A stretch of DNA of 64,000 nucleotides. Origin: Solirubrobacteraceae bacterium. Lineage in GTDB: Bacteria > Actinomycetota > Thermoleophilia > Solirubrobacterales > Solirubrobacteraceae. The notes under the pieces were generated by a model. It did no database searches, was not told the DNA's origin, and was given only the letters and a program-made list of their open reading frames with translations. The translations under genes were made by a program, and so were the position numbers. The stretch's first letter is position 1; every line of letters starts with the position of its first letter. The stretch is taken from contig JAEMRF010000001.1 of the NCBI GenBank assembly GCA_016463515.1, positions 1 through 64,000 of the forward strand, given 5' to 3'. Positions 9,358 to 16,302 of the stretch are shown in pieces.

Positions 9358-9633
9358 ATGAACTGGCGCCGGGCACGGCCGGGCTGGCGGAAGGTCATGC
9401 GCGAAGTCGAAGGCGCGACCCGCGAGCTACGAGAAGCCGCCGAGCTCATCGGAGGCCCCTTGCAGGTCGCGACGGAACCCAGCCGACGCCAGAGCGCGCT
9501 CGAGGCACTCGCCGAGGGCATGGCGCATATGGTCGCCGCACAATCCGCGCTGACCGCTGGCGACCGGGAAGCCGCCCTGCGAGCCAGCAACCAGGTGCGT
9601 GCCTGTGCTCGACGCGCGAAAGGGCAGCAGTGA
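9358..9633 (+). CDS. Small helical hypothetical protein
   Basis: The 91-residue basic all-helix protein follows GGGAGGGACC. Its repeated heptad-like Leu/Ala spacing suggests a helical hairpin or dimer. Its stop overlaps the next start (GTGA at 9630), so the two are translationally coupled. Function unknown. Confidence 0.65.
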   Translation: MNWRRARPGWRKVMREVEGATRELREAAELIGGPLQVATEPSRRQSALEALAEGMAHMVAAQSALTAGDREAALRASNQVRACARRAKGQQ

Positions 9634-10184
9634 CGGCGCACGACGACCGGATCGTTGGGCGCGCGATCGCGCTGGCCATCGACGCACACGCTGGCCAAGT
9701 CATCGCCGATGGCACCCGGCGGATAGATCGCTGTCTACGAGTCCTAACCCAGGTGCAGGTAGCAGGACTGACAAACCAGGTGGCTACCGCGCTGCGATGC
9801 GCCGCCGTCCTGCAAGACACACCCACCCATGCCTCGGACCCGACGCTGATCCGCGAACACATCACCCGCGGCTTCGACCCGCTCGTCCTCACCCTGCTCG
9901 ACACGCTCAAGCGCCGCGACCGCGAGGCGCCAGAGCAATACGCCGCCCGCGTCGCCGCCGACCCGCTTGCCCTGCGAATCGCACACGCAACCGCCGAGGA
10001 CCTGCCGCGGTCCCGAGAGGACGGTCCCGGCATGGGGTACCGCGAGCGACGCGCCCTTGAGCTGCATGAAGACGCCGGAACGGAGGCCGAGGCGATCCGA
10101 ATGATCAGCAACCGTTTCTCCCTCACCGAGCTCGAAGCGGCCGCGCTGCTTCGCACGGCGCTCGCGGCGAGCCCCGGCGCGTAG
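9630..10184 (+). CDS. Degenerate RelA/SpoT-type HD-domain protein
   Basis: The 184-residue protein has the helical order of the small HD_4/MESH-like ppGpp hydrolase family: AIDAHAGQVIADG, then ALRCAAVLQDTP, then a long segment with LTLLDTLKRRDREAPEQYAARVAADPLALRIAHATAEDL. In active members the second motif is LLHD(T/V)VED; here it is LQDT, so a metal ligand is changed and activity is doubtful. It may have become a binding or sensor protein. It starts at GTG 9630, overlapping the previous stop. Confidence 0.55.
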   Translation: MTAHDDRIVGRAIALAIDAHAGQVIADGTRRIDRCLRVLTQVQVAGLTNQVATALRCAAVLQDTPTHASDPTLIREHITRGFDPLVLTLLDTLKRRDREAPEQYAARVAADPLALRIAHATAEDLPRSREDGPGMGYRERRALELHEDAGTEAEAIRMISNRFSLTELEAAALLRTALAASPGA

Positions 10185-10199
10185 TCGGACCTCGCTGGT

Positions 10200-10213
10200 G
10201 TGCCCCCCGGCAC
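10200..10213 (+). promoter_or_regulatory. NTGCC-CCCC-GGCAN' hairpin element, copy A
   Basis: GTGCC-CCCC-GGCAC forms a 5-bp stem with a CCCC loop, 16 bases before ATG 10230. CAGGCT at 10218-10223, six bases before that ATG, is a possible -10 box. Confidence 0.5.
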
Positions 10214-10229
10214 GAGGCAGGCTCACCGC

Positions 10230-10253
10230 ATGACCAGTTCGAGAAGCCAATGA
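10230..10253 (+). CDS. Possible 7-codon leader ORF
   Basis: ATG 10230 reads MTSSRSQ and stops at 10251-10253, overlapping ATG 10250 of the next gene (ATGA). It follows hairpin element copy A and may be a leaderless leader peptide that feeds ribosomes to the downstream start by termination-reinitiation. Confidence 0.4.
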   Translation: MTSSRSQ

Positions 10254-10447
10254 GCGATCAGGAGAACGGCATCGCCGACATCACTGCACCGTTCGTGCTG
10301 ACCCTCCTTCTGGCCGCCGGCGCGACCATCGTGCTCGACGGGCGCCTCGCACCGGAGGCCGAACGGCACGCCACCTACGCCGTGTGCTTCTGCGCGCTCG
10401 TCCTGCTCGGCTGGTGGGCAGGCAACCGAACCCGACGCGGGGCGTGA
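10250..10447 (+). CDS. Small membrane protein, two helices
   Basis: The 65-residue product has two hydrophobic segments (about 14-30 and 42-58) with a short loop and a basic tail NRTRRGA, consistent with a membrane hairpin with both ends inside. No family is recognised. Its stop overlaps the start of the winged-helix gene (GTGA at 10444). Confidence 0.6.
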   Translation: MSDQENGIADITAPFVLTLLLAAGATIVLDGRLAPEAERHATYAVCFCALVLLGWWAGNRTRRGA

Positions 10448-10695
10448 CCACCACGGTCACCCCAACCCGACGAGCAGTGCTCGCCGCATGCATCGCGCAC
10501 GAGCAGGCCATCTTTGCCGTAGTCACGCAACGTAGCTGGTGGCGAGCCCAGCCACCGTTCATGGGTAGCGAGCAAACATTCGCCGCGCATCTACGCGCAC
10601 TCGCACGCGCAGGGCTCCTGCACCGGCTGCCCGGCCGTCACGCCAGGTACCGGGTGACGTCGCGCGGGCACGCCGTCGCGCTCAACGACACGTAA
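10444..10695 (+). CDS. Small winged-helix DNA-binding protein
   Basis: The 83-residue product starts at GTG 10444. Residues 45-76 (FAAHLRALARAGLLHRLPGR, then RYRVTSRGHA) are the recognition helix and wing typical of MarR/PadR-like winged helices. The N-terminal RRAVLAACIAHEQAIFAVV forms the first helices. Coupled to a membrane protein and placed just upstream of parS-parAB, it may regulate either locus. Confidence 0.55.
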   Translation: MTTTVTPTRRAVLAACIAHEQAIFAVVTQRSWWRAQPPFMGSEQTFAAHLRALARAGLLHRLPGRHARYRVTSRGHAVALNDT

Positions 10696-10738
10696 GCCCG
10701 TTCGCGGCGCGCGGGCAAGCCCGCACATCCCACCGGAA

Positions 10739-10756
10739 GCGTTCCACGTGGAACGC
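10739..10756. promoter_or_regulatory. parS: parS centromere site
   Basis: GCGTTCCACGTGGAACGC is an 18-bp perfect palindrome. Its core GTTCCACGTGGAAC differs from the widespread bacterial parS (GTTTCACGTGAAAC) by one symmetric base pair. It lies 27 bases before parA and is the only such site I found. ParB binding here would nucleate the partition complex and could autoregulate parAB. Confidence 0.85.
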
Positions 10757-10783
10757 CCCCCGGCCGAACATACGGTTCCGCGC

Positions 10784-11581
10784 ATGCATCGAATCCTCGT
10801 TTGGACAGGCAAGGGCGGCACCGGCAAGACGACCACCACGGCGAACCTCGGGCCCGAGCTCGCCCGCCTCGGGTACCGCGTGCTCCTTGTCGGCTTCGAC
10901 CCGCAAGGCGACCTGGAGACCACCTACGGCGTCGATGACGAAAACCGGTCGATCGTTCGCGTCGAGCAGCTCCTGGCCGGCGGTGTCGACCCAGTCGGGT
11001 CGATCCAAAGCATCGAGTTGCCCGGGTACCCCGGATCCCTGTCGCTACTGCCATGCTCGCCGGACCTCAACGGCGCGATCGCCGGCCTCGCTCGCCGACG
11101 GTTCACCGACCTCGACGTCCTGCTCGAGCACTTCGACGGCATCATGGACGTCGCGCTCATCGATACCCAGGGCGCGCTCAGCGCGATCTCGCACACCGCG
11201 GCGCGCGCAGCCGACAGCGTCATCTTCAGCATGGAGCCAGGCACGTACGAGTACCACGCGCTCTCACGCCGCCTCGCGGAGATCGAAGACATCAAGCGCG
11301 ACGAAGGATGGGCCATCGACCCGCTCGGCATCCTGTTCGTCCGCTGCGACAGCCGCAGCCGCCACATGCGCGAGTACCGCGAGCACTTCGCCGACGTCGA
11401 CGCGTTCGGCGAGGACATCGCGGTCTTCGATGGTCACATCCGCCAGCAGACCAGCGTGCGCGAGCACCCGCGCATGGGCAAGCCCACAGTGCTGGCCGCC
11501 CCCAGCAGCAACGTCGCGGCCGACTATCGCGCCCTCGCTGAGGAACTGGTCGCGCGCATGACGGCCAGCGACGCCTCGTGA
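10784..11581 (+). CDS. parA: ParA-family partition ATPase
   Basis: The 265-residue deviant Walker ATPase drives segregation of the replicon with ParB and parS. Walker A is GKGGTGKTT (9-17) with the signature first lysine. Walker A' is the GFDPQGD segment, where the usual first Asp is Gly. Walker B is the VALIDTQGAL segment. There is no N-terminal HTH domain, so it is closer to chromosomal/type Ib ParA than to P1 ParA. ATG 10784 begins exactly at the first beta strand, and TACGGT at 10771-10776 suggests a leaderless promoter. Its stop overlaps parB (GTGA at 11578). Confidence 0.93.
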   Translation: MHRILVWTGKGGTGKTTTTANLGPELARLGYRVLLVGFDPQGDLETTYGVDDENRSIVRVEQLLAGGVDPVGSIQSIELPGYPGSLSLLPCSPDLNGAIAGLARRRFTDLDVLLEHFDGIMDVALIDTQGALSAISHTAARAADSVIFSMEPGTYEYHALSRRLAEIEDIKRDEGWAIDPLGILFVRCDSRSRHMREYREHFADVDAFGEDIAVFDGHIRQQTSVREHPRMGKPTVLAAPSSNVAADYRALAEELVARMTASDAS

Positions 11582-12477
11582 CCGGCCCGCCACCGCTCCC
11601 CGGACGCAAACGCCCGAGGACCGGACGATCCCCAGGGGAGACGTTCGCCGCCCTCGCCGGCGACGAACGGCTTCGCACCGTCAGCGTCGACGCGATCGAA
11701 CCGAACCCCGACCAGCCACGCCAGCGGTTCGATCCGGAAGCACTCGACCTACTGGCCGGGTCGATTGCCGAGCGCGGCATCCTGCAACCGCCGACCGTCA
11801 TCGAGCACGAACCTGGCCGCTACCAGTTGGTCGCCGGAGAGCGTCGATGGCGCGCCAGCAAGCTCGCCGGGCTGCGCGAGATCGACGTGCTACTCCGCGA
11901 CCGCGACGCCCAGTCGACCACGCTCGAAGACGCCCTGCTGGAGAACACCGCCCGCCAAGACCTCACCCCGGTCGAAGAAGCACGCGCCTACCGGCTACTC
12001 ATCGACGACCTCGGTCTCACCATCTCTGAGCTCGCCCGCCGCATCGGACGCAGCCGACCCAGCGTCAGCAACCACCTACGACTCCTCGAACTCCCAGCGC
12101 CCGTCCTCACGCACGTCGAGACCGGGGCCCTGACCTTCGGTCACGCACGCGCGCTCATCACCGTCAGCGACACCGATCGCATCGAGCAGCTCGCAGCGAC
12201 AGCAGCTGTCGAAGGGTGGTCAGTACGACGCCTGGAATCCGAAGCCAAGACCCCGGCACCCAACACGCCGCCAGCGGGGCCGAAGCCCCGCGACACCCGC
12301 CCGCAATCGTCGGCCCACCCGGACCTCACCACGGCGATCAGCGATCACCTCGGCCAGCCCGTCGATGTGACGATCCAGTCGCACGCGGTGACCATGACCG
12401 CGGCACGCCCCGACGCCGCAAAGGCGCTCCTGGCAGCGCTCGGCGTCGACCCCGCCGCCCTCGAACGCGACGCCTAA
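11578..12477 (+). CDS. parB: ParB/Spo0J-type centromere-binding protein
   Basis: The 299-residue protein has the full ParB order: the N-terminal CTPase/ParB-N domain with GERRWRAS (87-94), the ENTARQDLTPVEEA segment (122-135), an HTH (about 149-172, SELARRIGRSRPSVSNHLRL) that should read parS, a proline-rich linker and a short C-terminal dimerisation region. It starts at GTG 11578, overlapping the parA stop. With the parS site upstream this is a complete partition cassette. Confidence 0.95.
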   Translation: MTGPPPLPGRKRPRTGRSPGETFAALAGDERLRTVSVDAIEPNPDQPRQRFDPEALDLLAGSIAERGILQPPTVIEHEPGRYQLVAGERRWRASKLAGLREIDVLLRDRDAQSTTLEDALLENTARQDLTPVEEARAYRLLIDDLGLTISELARRIGRSRPSVSNHLRLLELPAPVLTHVETGALTFGHARALITVSDTDRIEQLAATAAVEGWSVRRLESEAKTPAPNTPPAGPKPRDTRPQSSAHPDLTTAISDHLGQPVDVTIQSHAVTMTAARPDAAKALLAALGVDPAALERDA

Positions 12478-12560
12478 CCGCAGTCGTCGGGGTACCCCAG
12501 CAGCACCTCGAAGACGGCCAACACCGTGTGCCGTCCGGCACGGTGCGCTAGCCTTCGCTC

Positions 12561-12830
12561 TCTTCACATAGCTCCCTATCGCCTCGTCGATAGGAGCCGC
12601 TTCGCCCGAAAGGGCCAAGCACACGGTGCATCCGAGAGGACACCACGCCGAAGCCGAAAGGCAGGCACCCGGAGCGCACAGGGCCCCACTCCAGCCCCCC
12701 GAACAGGCGAAAGACCACCCCCAAACGGGATGGCACGCCGCGCTCATATAGCCGACAGGCGCATCTCGAAGCCCCGAAAACACAGGGCATCACACGACAC
12801 CAAACCCCCGCGCCCCCGGCAAAGCAAGAC
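12561..12830 (+). ncRNA. Candidate structured RNA with GNRA hairpins
   Basis: Positions 12571-12597 form a 10-bp stem with one bulged C (GCTCCCTATCG / CGATAGGAGC). Four compact hairpins follow in tandem: GCCC-GAAA-GGGC (12604-12615), GCAC-ACG-GTGC (12619-12629), TCC-GAGA-GGA (12631-12640) and GCC-GAAA-GGC (12653-12662). Three have GNRA tetraloops. A further GCCC...GGGC pair lies near 12771-12788. TAGCCT at 12549-12554 could be the -10 box, and GTGCC-GTCC-GGCAC at 12528-12541 may end parB transcription. The ends are estimates. Reading frames across it have poor codon character. I cannot match it to RNase P, tmRNA, SRP or 6S RNA. Confidence 0.45.
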
Positions 12831-12890
12831 CCACAGGACGCACGCCACACCCACGACTGCCTCTGACGGAACCCCGTCGAGAGCCTGTCT

Positions 12891-12903
12891 CCATTCACCA
12901 CCG
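12891..12903 (+). promoter_or_regulatory. CCATTCACCA start-associated element, copy 1
   Basis: CCATTCACCACCG, 28 bases before ATG 12932. It closes the non-coding region after the candidate RNA and is the leftmost copy. Confidence 0.8.
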
Positions 12904-12931
12904 ACGACCACTCACACCCAGGAAGGGACCA

Positions 12932-13249
12932 ATGAGACAACGCAACAGCGCGCCACCGCAGCCGGGGTGCGAAACTCACCACATGGCCAAGGACCAGCCG
13001 CTCGACACACCCGCGGTCTGGCAGCACAGCGAACCGGGAGTCATCGGCCTGCCCGACGACATCCGCACAGCCGCCGACATCGGCGACGGGGACGTCCTCG
13101 AAGTCACCGCCGACAAGGACGGCATCGCGATCCGCCGTCAGACCAGCCAGGACGTCCACGAGCGTCTCGGCACCCGGCCGGCGACCCCCGAGGAGTTCGA
13201 GCAGCTCGTCGCCGAGCACGGCGCGCTCCCGCCTGACGGCGAGGGCTGA
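12932..13249 (+). CDS. AbrB/MazE-like DNA-binding protein, possible antitoxin
   Basis: The 105-residue protein holds one swapped-hairpin AbrB-type domain at about 36-70 (VIGLPDDIRTAADIGDGDVLEVTADKDG then IAIRR). Its acidic C-terminal tail could wrap a partner. AGGAAGGGACC precedes ATG 12932; ATG 12983 is an inner alternative. The gene at 13253 begins three bases after its stop, an arrangement like antitoxin-then-toxin pairs. Autoregulation would be expected if so. Confidence 0.65.
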   Translation: MRQRNSAPPQPGCETHHMAKDQPLDTPAVWQHSEPGVIGLPDDIRTAADIGDGDVLEVTADKDGIAIRRQTSQDVHERLGTRPATPEEFEQLVAEHGALPPDGEG

Positions 13250-13252
13250 ACC

Positions 13253-13639
13253 GTGGGGACATATTCCGGCGCCCCGGGCGCCAAGGTCATGTTCCCCGAG
13301 GAAGCCTGGCGGACGGACACCCAGCACCTCGCGACCGACGCCAAGGCACTCGCCGAGGCAACCCGGCACCGGCTGGAGGCGTTCGGCCTGCACGCCGCAG
13401 ACCGCAAACCCTGCGACGCCGAAAGCGCCGACGGGACCGCGCTGCCGGGCTGCTTCAAGACGTACCTCGGCCCGAAGCAGAAGGGACACGACAGCGGCGC
13501 CTGGGGGATGGTCTTCCAGGTCGCCATCCAAGACGGACAGCCCGTCCTCGTCTACCTCGCATTCGGGCTACGTCACCCGGCACCGCTGACACGACCCAGC
13601 GTCTACCAGCTCGCGCACCGGCGCCTCCACGGCCGGTAG
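13253..13639 (+). CDS. Possible toxin partner of the AbrB-like protein
   Basis: The 128-residue product starts at GTG 13253 behind GAGGG. Its C-terminal half (WGMVFQVAIQDGQPVLVYLA, then FGLRHP and SVYQLAHRRLHG) has the strand-rich form of RelE-like folds and ends with a basic helix. I infer a toxin role only from its position after the AbrB-like gene. No catalytic residue can be assigned. Cys residues at about 62 and 75 could be structural. Confidence 0.45.
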   Translation: MGTYSGAPGAKVMFPEEAWRTDTQHLATDAKALAEATRHRLEAFGLHAADRKPCDAESADGTALPGCFKTYLGPKQKGHDSGAWGMVFQVAIQDGQPVLVYLAFGLRHPAPLTRPSVYQLAHRRLHGR

Positions 13640-13704
13640 TCCAACGCACCACCCGCAGCGCTCGACCGCCCCGGCCACCGGCCAAGGGGTAGGGCGACTG
13701 CGAT

Positions 13705-13717
13705 CCATTCACCAACC
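13705..13717 (+). promoter_or_regulatory. CCATTCACCA start-associated element, copy 2
   Basis: CCATTCACCAACC, 17 bases before ATG 13735, followed by GAAGGGGGAGA. Confidence 0.85.
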
Positions 13718-13734
13718 CCACGAAGGGGGAGACC

Positions 13735-14094
13735 ATGAACCGCCACACCCACCTGAACCAGGTGACCCACGCCTGCCCGAACACCGACGGGCAGGTCAGC
13801 GCAACGCTCGACCACCGCGGGCGCATCAGCATCACGATCGACGGCCACCGCGAGCAGCTGTGCGCCAACGGCGGGCGCGCGTGCCGACACCTCCTCGTAC
13901 GGCTCGTAACGCACGTCGCCGAGCAGCCCGAGCGACTCGACGAGTGCCTTGCCTGGCTCGCCGCCGTCGAACGCCGCGCCATCGACGACGGCGCCCGCGG
14001 ACAGGACCTGCACTGCATCAGCGGACTGCGGTACGACCTCGTCAGCGAGGTCGTCGATGTCCGGCACCTCGTGCCCGACACCGTCGCGGCATAG
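13735..14094 (+). CDS. Hypothetical protein, SWIM-like cysteine/histidine pattern
   Basis: The 119-residue protein reads SATLDHRGRISITIDGHREQ then LCANGGRACRHLLVRLV. This gives C-x6-C-x-H after two beta strands, similar to SWIM-type zinc fingers (CxC...CxH), though the first Cys pair is not canonical. The rest is helical. No function can be given. It begins a run of three small genes. Confidence 0.6.
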   Translation: MNRHTHLNQVTHACPNTDGQVSATLDHRGRISITIDGHREQLCANGGRACRHLLVRLVTHVAEQPERLDECLAWLAAVERRAIDDGARGQDLHCISGLRYDLVSEVVDVRHLVPDTVAA

Positions 14095-14101
14095 ACGCGG
14101 C

Positions 14102-14296
14102 ATGCCTACACCGAACGAGGCACGGCCCTGCGTCCTGCAGCAGCGCATCGACGCGCTCCTGCTCGAAGCAGCTGAAGACACGCTCCGCCACGGCGGAACG
14201 CTGAACCAGTCACTGACCGACGCCGGCGCCACCACCAGCGAAGCCGCGCGACTGACGCAACGGCTGAGGGCCAGCCACCCGCTCGCCCTCAGCTAA
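14102..14296 (+). CDS. Small helical hypothetical protein
   Basis: The 64-residue protein starts at ATG 14102, eight bases after the previous stop. Residues 30-60 (GGTLNQSLTDAGATTSEAARLTQRL) resemble a helix-turn-helix. It has no clear Shine-Dalgarno sequence, so translation probably depends on coupling. Confidence 0.5.
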   Translation: MPTPNEARPCVLQQRIDALLLEAAEDTLRHGGTLNQSLTDAGATTSEAARLTQRLRASHPLALS

Positions 14297-14326
14297 TCCG
14301 ACCGCATCGATCATCACGGAGGACCG

Positions 14327-14527
14327 ATGAAGCCCAAGAAGACCGTTCGCGCGCTCACCCGACCTGACGGGCGGACGCCCGCCAGCGAGGCCGGTATCGC
14401 GAGCAGGACGATCGCGGCACGCGCAACCCGGACCGCGGCGCACAACTACGAGGAGGCCCGGCGCGCGGCAGCTCGACGCGAGTTCGCCCGCGTCGAGCTG
14501 CTCGGCATCCACTCAACGCCCGCCTGA
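14327..14527 (+). CDS. Small basic hypothetical protein
   Basis: The 66-residue, Arg/Ala-rich and mostly helical product follows GGAGGACCG. Its high positive charge suggests nucleic-acid or ribosome contact, but no motif supports a function. Confidence 0.5.
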   Translation: MKPKKTVRALTRPDGRTPASEAGIASRTIAARATRTAAHNYEEARRAAARREFARVELLGIHSTPA

Positions 14528-14560
14528 GGCGCAGTCGCGCAGCACCGCAGTAACCAACGA

Positions 14561-14592
14561 GACCCCCGTAGGCCACGAAGGCACGCGGGGTC
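14561..14592 (+). terminator. Hairpin terminator
   Basis: GACCCCCG pairs with CGGGGTC with one bulged C, with no T-run. It lies between the 14527 stop and element copy 3. Confidence 0.4.
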
Positions 14593-14607
14593 CATCAATC
14601 GACGCAC

Positions 14608-14620
14608 CCATTCACCAACC
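14608..14620 (+). promoter_or_regulatory. CCATTCACCA start-associated element, copy 3
   Basis: CCATTCACCAACC, 27 bases before ATG 14648 and 15 bases after a hairpin. Confidence 0.85.
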
Positions 14621-14647
14621 AGCACGACCCCATGGAGGGGCTTTCGC

Positions 14648-15079
14648 ATGCACACCATCACGAACGAGATCACCGTCCTCACCGACCGCGAGGTCATCGC
14701 GTTCGAGGACAACTTCGACGCCGCGCTGTACCACGAGGTCGCCGAGATGCTCGGGCACAGCGTCGCCGCTGACATCGCCGACAGCACCATCGCCGAGATC
14801 GACCTCACGCCCGTCGACGAGCGCACCCAGGCACAGCGCGTCCAGGCACACATGGTCGGCCTCGGCGAGGCCAGCGGCCTCACCGTGCTGCACCTGCACA
14901 GCCGCCGCCACGCGGACATCGACGCCCAGCAGCGCCACGACGCCTACCTGCGCGACGAGCTCGCCGAGCTCGGCTGGGACGGAGACCGCCCCGTCGAGGA
15001 CTACTTCGCGTACGGCAAGCGCGTCCCGTTCACCGAGGAGACCGTCGACACGGCCGAGTGGATCGAAGTCGCCGCCTAG
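14648..15079 (+). CDS. Hypothetical protein
   Basis: The 143-residue acidic protein follows ATGGAGGGGCTT. It has a long N-terminal helix after two strands and a central segment TVLHLHSRRHADIDAQQRHD with several histidines. No family is recognised. It is a single-gene unit between hairpin 14561-14592 and hairpin 15103-15137. Confidence 0.6.
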   Translation: MHTITNEITVLTDREVIAFEDNFDAALYHEVAEMLGHSVAADIADSTIAEIDLTPVDERTQAQRVQAHMVGLGEASGLTVLHLHSRRHADIDAQQRHDAYLRDELAELGWDGDRPVEDYFAYGKRVPFTEETVDTAEWIEVAA

Positions 15080-15102
15080 CGACCCGAGCCGCATGACGAC
15101 AA

Positions 15103-15137
15103 CGCGGGCGGTGGCCTCGACAAGGATGCCGCCCGCG
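15103..15137 (+). terminator. Hairpin terminator
   Basis: CGCGGGCGG pairs with CCGCCCGCG (9 bp, 17-base loop) just after the 15079 stop. There is no T-run, as is common for actinobacterial terminators. Confidence 0.5.
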
Positions 15138-15175
15138 CCGCGCCATCAACTGACCAGCACAAGGAAAGGAATCAC

Positions 15176-15556
15176 ATGCTGTTCTCACTCCGGCTCGAGC
15201 TGCGGGCCGCCGCGCTCGACAAGCTCGCCCACGACGCAAGCGTCAACCACAACCCGGCAAGCGACCGCAAGCTGACCGACTGGTCGAACCGCATCCGCCA
15301 GCAGCAGCTCACCTACGAGCTCGCCGACCGCCTCGACGCGCACATGAACGCCGAGCCCGTCGGCCCGCCGGTGCCCGCCGGCCTGCGCCGGTGCGAGGCG
15401 TGCGGGATCAAGGCCGACGATCTCGTCGAGCACGACGGAACACTCCTGTGCCCGGACGCGCGTCGCTGCGACCGGCACGCCAACGAGACATGGCTGAACG
15501 CCGACATCCAGGCCGGCATCAACGCCGAGATGTGGACCGCCGGGTTCGCCGCATGA
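15176..15556 (+). CDS. Hypothetical protein with a zinc ribbon
   Basis: In the 126-residue protein, residues 1-60 are helical, and a CEACG...C...C cluster (about 79-100) forms a small zinc ribbon (RRCEACGIKADDLVEHDG then LLCPDARRC). The start has AAGGAAAGGAATCAC before ATG 15176. Its stop overlaps the next ATG (ATGA), so the two are coupled. Confidence 0.6.
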   Translation: MLFSLRLELRAAALDKLAHDASVNHNPASDRKLTDWSNRIRQQQLTYELADRLDAHMNAEPVGPPVPAGLRRCEACGIKADDLVEHDGTLLCPDARRCDRHANETWLNADIQAGINAEMWTAGFAA

Positions 15557-16197
15557 CCAGCTGCACCTACGACGTCCTCAGGGCAGCCGGGCTCATTCCT
15601 GCGCTCGTCTGCCGCGGGTGCGGCAACACGATCAGCGCGCACGTCACGCCATGGCCCGGCGAGCGCTACGTCACACACCCGAACAACCGGTGCGCCACAG
15701 CGGCGCTCCGGGAAGCCACCGGCGAAACGAACTCGCCGGGTCCGCTTGACCAACAACGGAAGGGACTCCCCGTGAACACGACCATTGACCTGAAGTGCCT
15801 AACGAGGCGAGCGGACCTGCTGGCCGATGAGGCGCAGACCCACTCGCGCAGGCCGAGCATCGGATGGACGGGCCGATTGGAAGAGCTCGGCGAGTACGGA
15901 CGGTCTGGAGGCTCAGCCGCAGACCGTCGGCAGATCATCGAGACCCTCGCCGCCATTGAGCAAGGCGCCGTCAAGGTCACCGGGACCGACCTGTTCTCAC
16001 TGCAGGTCCTCACACGTGACGCCGACCTCCTCGCGAAGGCTGCCAAGCGCGTGACCACCGCCCGCCTGACCTGGGAAGGCCTCGCAACCATCGAGCCGAC
16101 ACCAGGCTCGTTCGCGGCGCTCGCGTCGATGATGACCTTCATCGAACGCGGGACCGTCACCGCACAGACGATCCCGCCCCTCGACCCCGCCGCCTAA
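15553..16197 (+). CDS. Hypothetical protein with an apparently read-through internal leader
   Basis: The 214-residue product starts at ATG 15553, overlapping the previous stop. Residues 1-50 carry a zinc-ribbon-like set (C20, C23, H30, C47). Residues 59-73 are encoded by what looks like an intergenic leader: a degenerate start-associated element (CGCTTGACCAACA, 15743-15755), then GGAAGGGA, then GTG 15772. The part from 15772 is an independent helical unit and could be made alone. This looks like two genes fused by loss of a stop, or one gene with an internal start. Confidence 0.6.
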   Translation: MTSCTYDVLRAAGLIPALVCRGCGNTISAHVTPWPGERYVTHPNNRCATAALREATGETNSPGPLDQQRKGLPVNTTIDLKCLTRRADLLADEAQTHSRRPSIGWTGRLEELGEYGRSGGSAADRRQIIETLAAIEQGAVKVTGTDLFSLQVLTRDADLLAKAAKRVTTARLTWEGLATIEPTPGSFAALASMMTFIERGTVTAQTIPPLDPAA

Positions 16198-16222
16198 CCC
16201 GCTCAGAACCCAGCAGCACCCC

Positions 16223-16258
16223 AAGCCCCGCTCCGGCACACCAGCCAGAGCGGGGCTT
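16223..16258 (+). terminator. Hairpin terminator
   Basis: AAGCCCCGCTC pairs with GAGCGGGGCTT (11 bp, 14-base loop), 25 bases after the 16197 stop and just before element copy 4. Confidence 0.65.
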
Positions 16259-16274
16259 CGTCGTTGAGCAGCAC

Positions 16275-16287
16275 CCATTCACCAACC
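16275..16287 (+). promoter_or_regulatory. CCATTCACCA start-associated element, copy 4
   Basis: CCATTCACCAACC, immediately followed by GGAAGGAA and 15 bases before ATG 16303. Confidence 0.87.
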
Positions 16288-16302
16288 GGAAGGAACTCCG
16301 AC

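Noticed and set aside
10764-10779. GAACATACGGTTC before parA as a LexA box
   Set aside because: The arms are separated by five bases instead of four, so it does not fit the LexA consensus; it may still be part of the parA promoter.
12526-12931. A + strand frame through the candidate RNA
   Set aside because: The peptide is Arg/Pro/Thr-rich with no domain, lacks a ribosome site and joins out of frame to the AbrB gene; the hairpins explain the sequence better.
12548-13531. A 327-codon open frame on the minus strand over the AbrB-like pair
   Set aside because: It runs antisense to two genes with ribosome sites and a recognisable AbrB domain. Its composition (Cys/Gly/Arg-rich, no hydrophobic core) is typical of a high-GC shadow frame.
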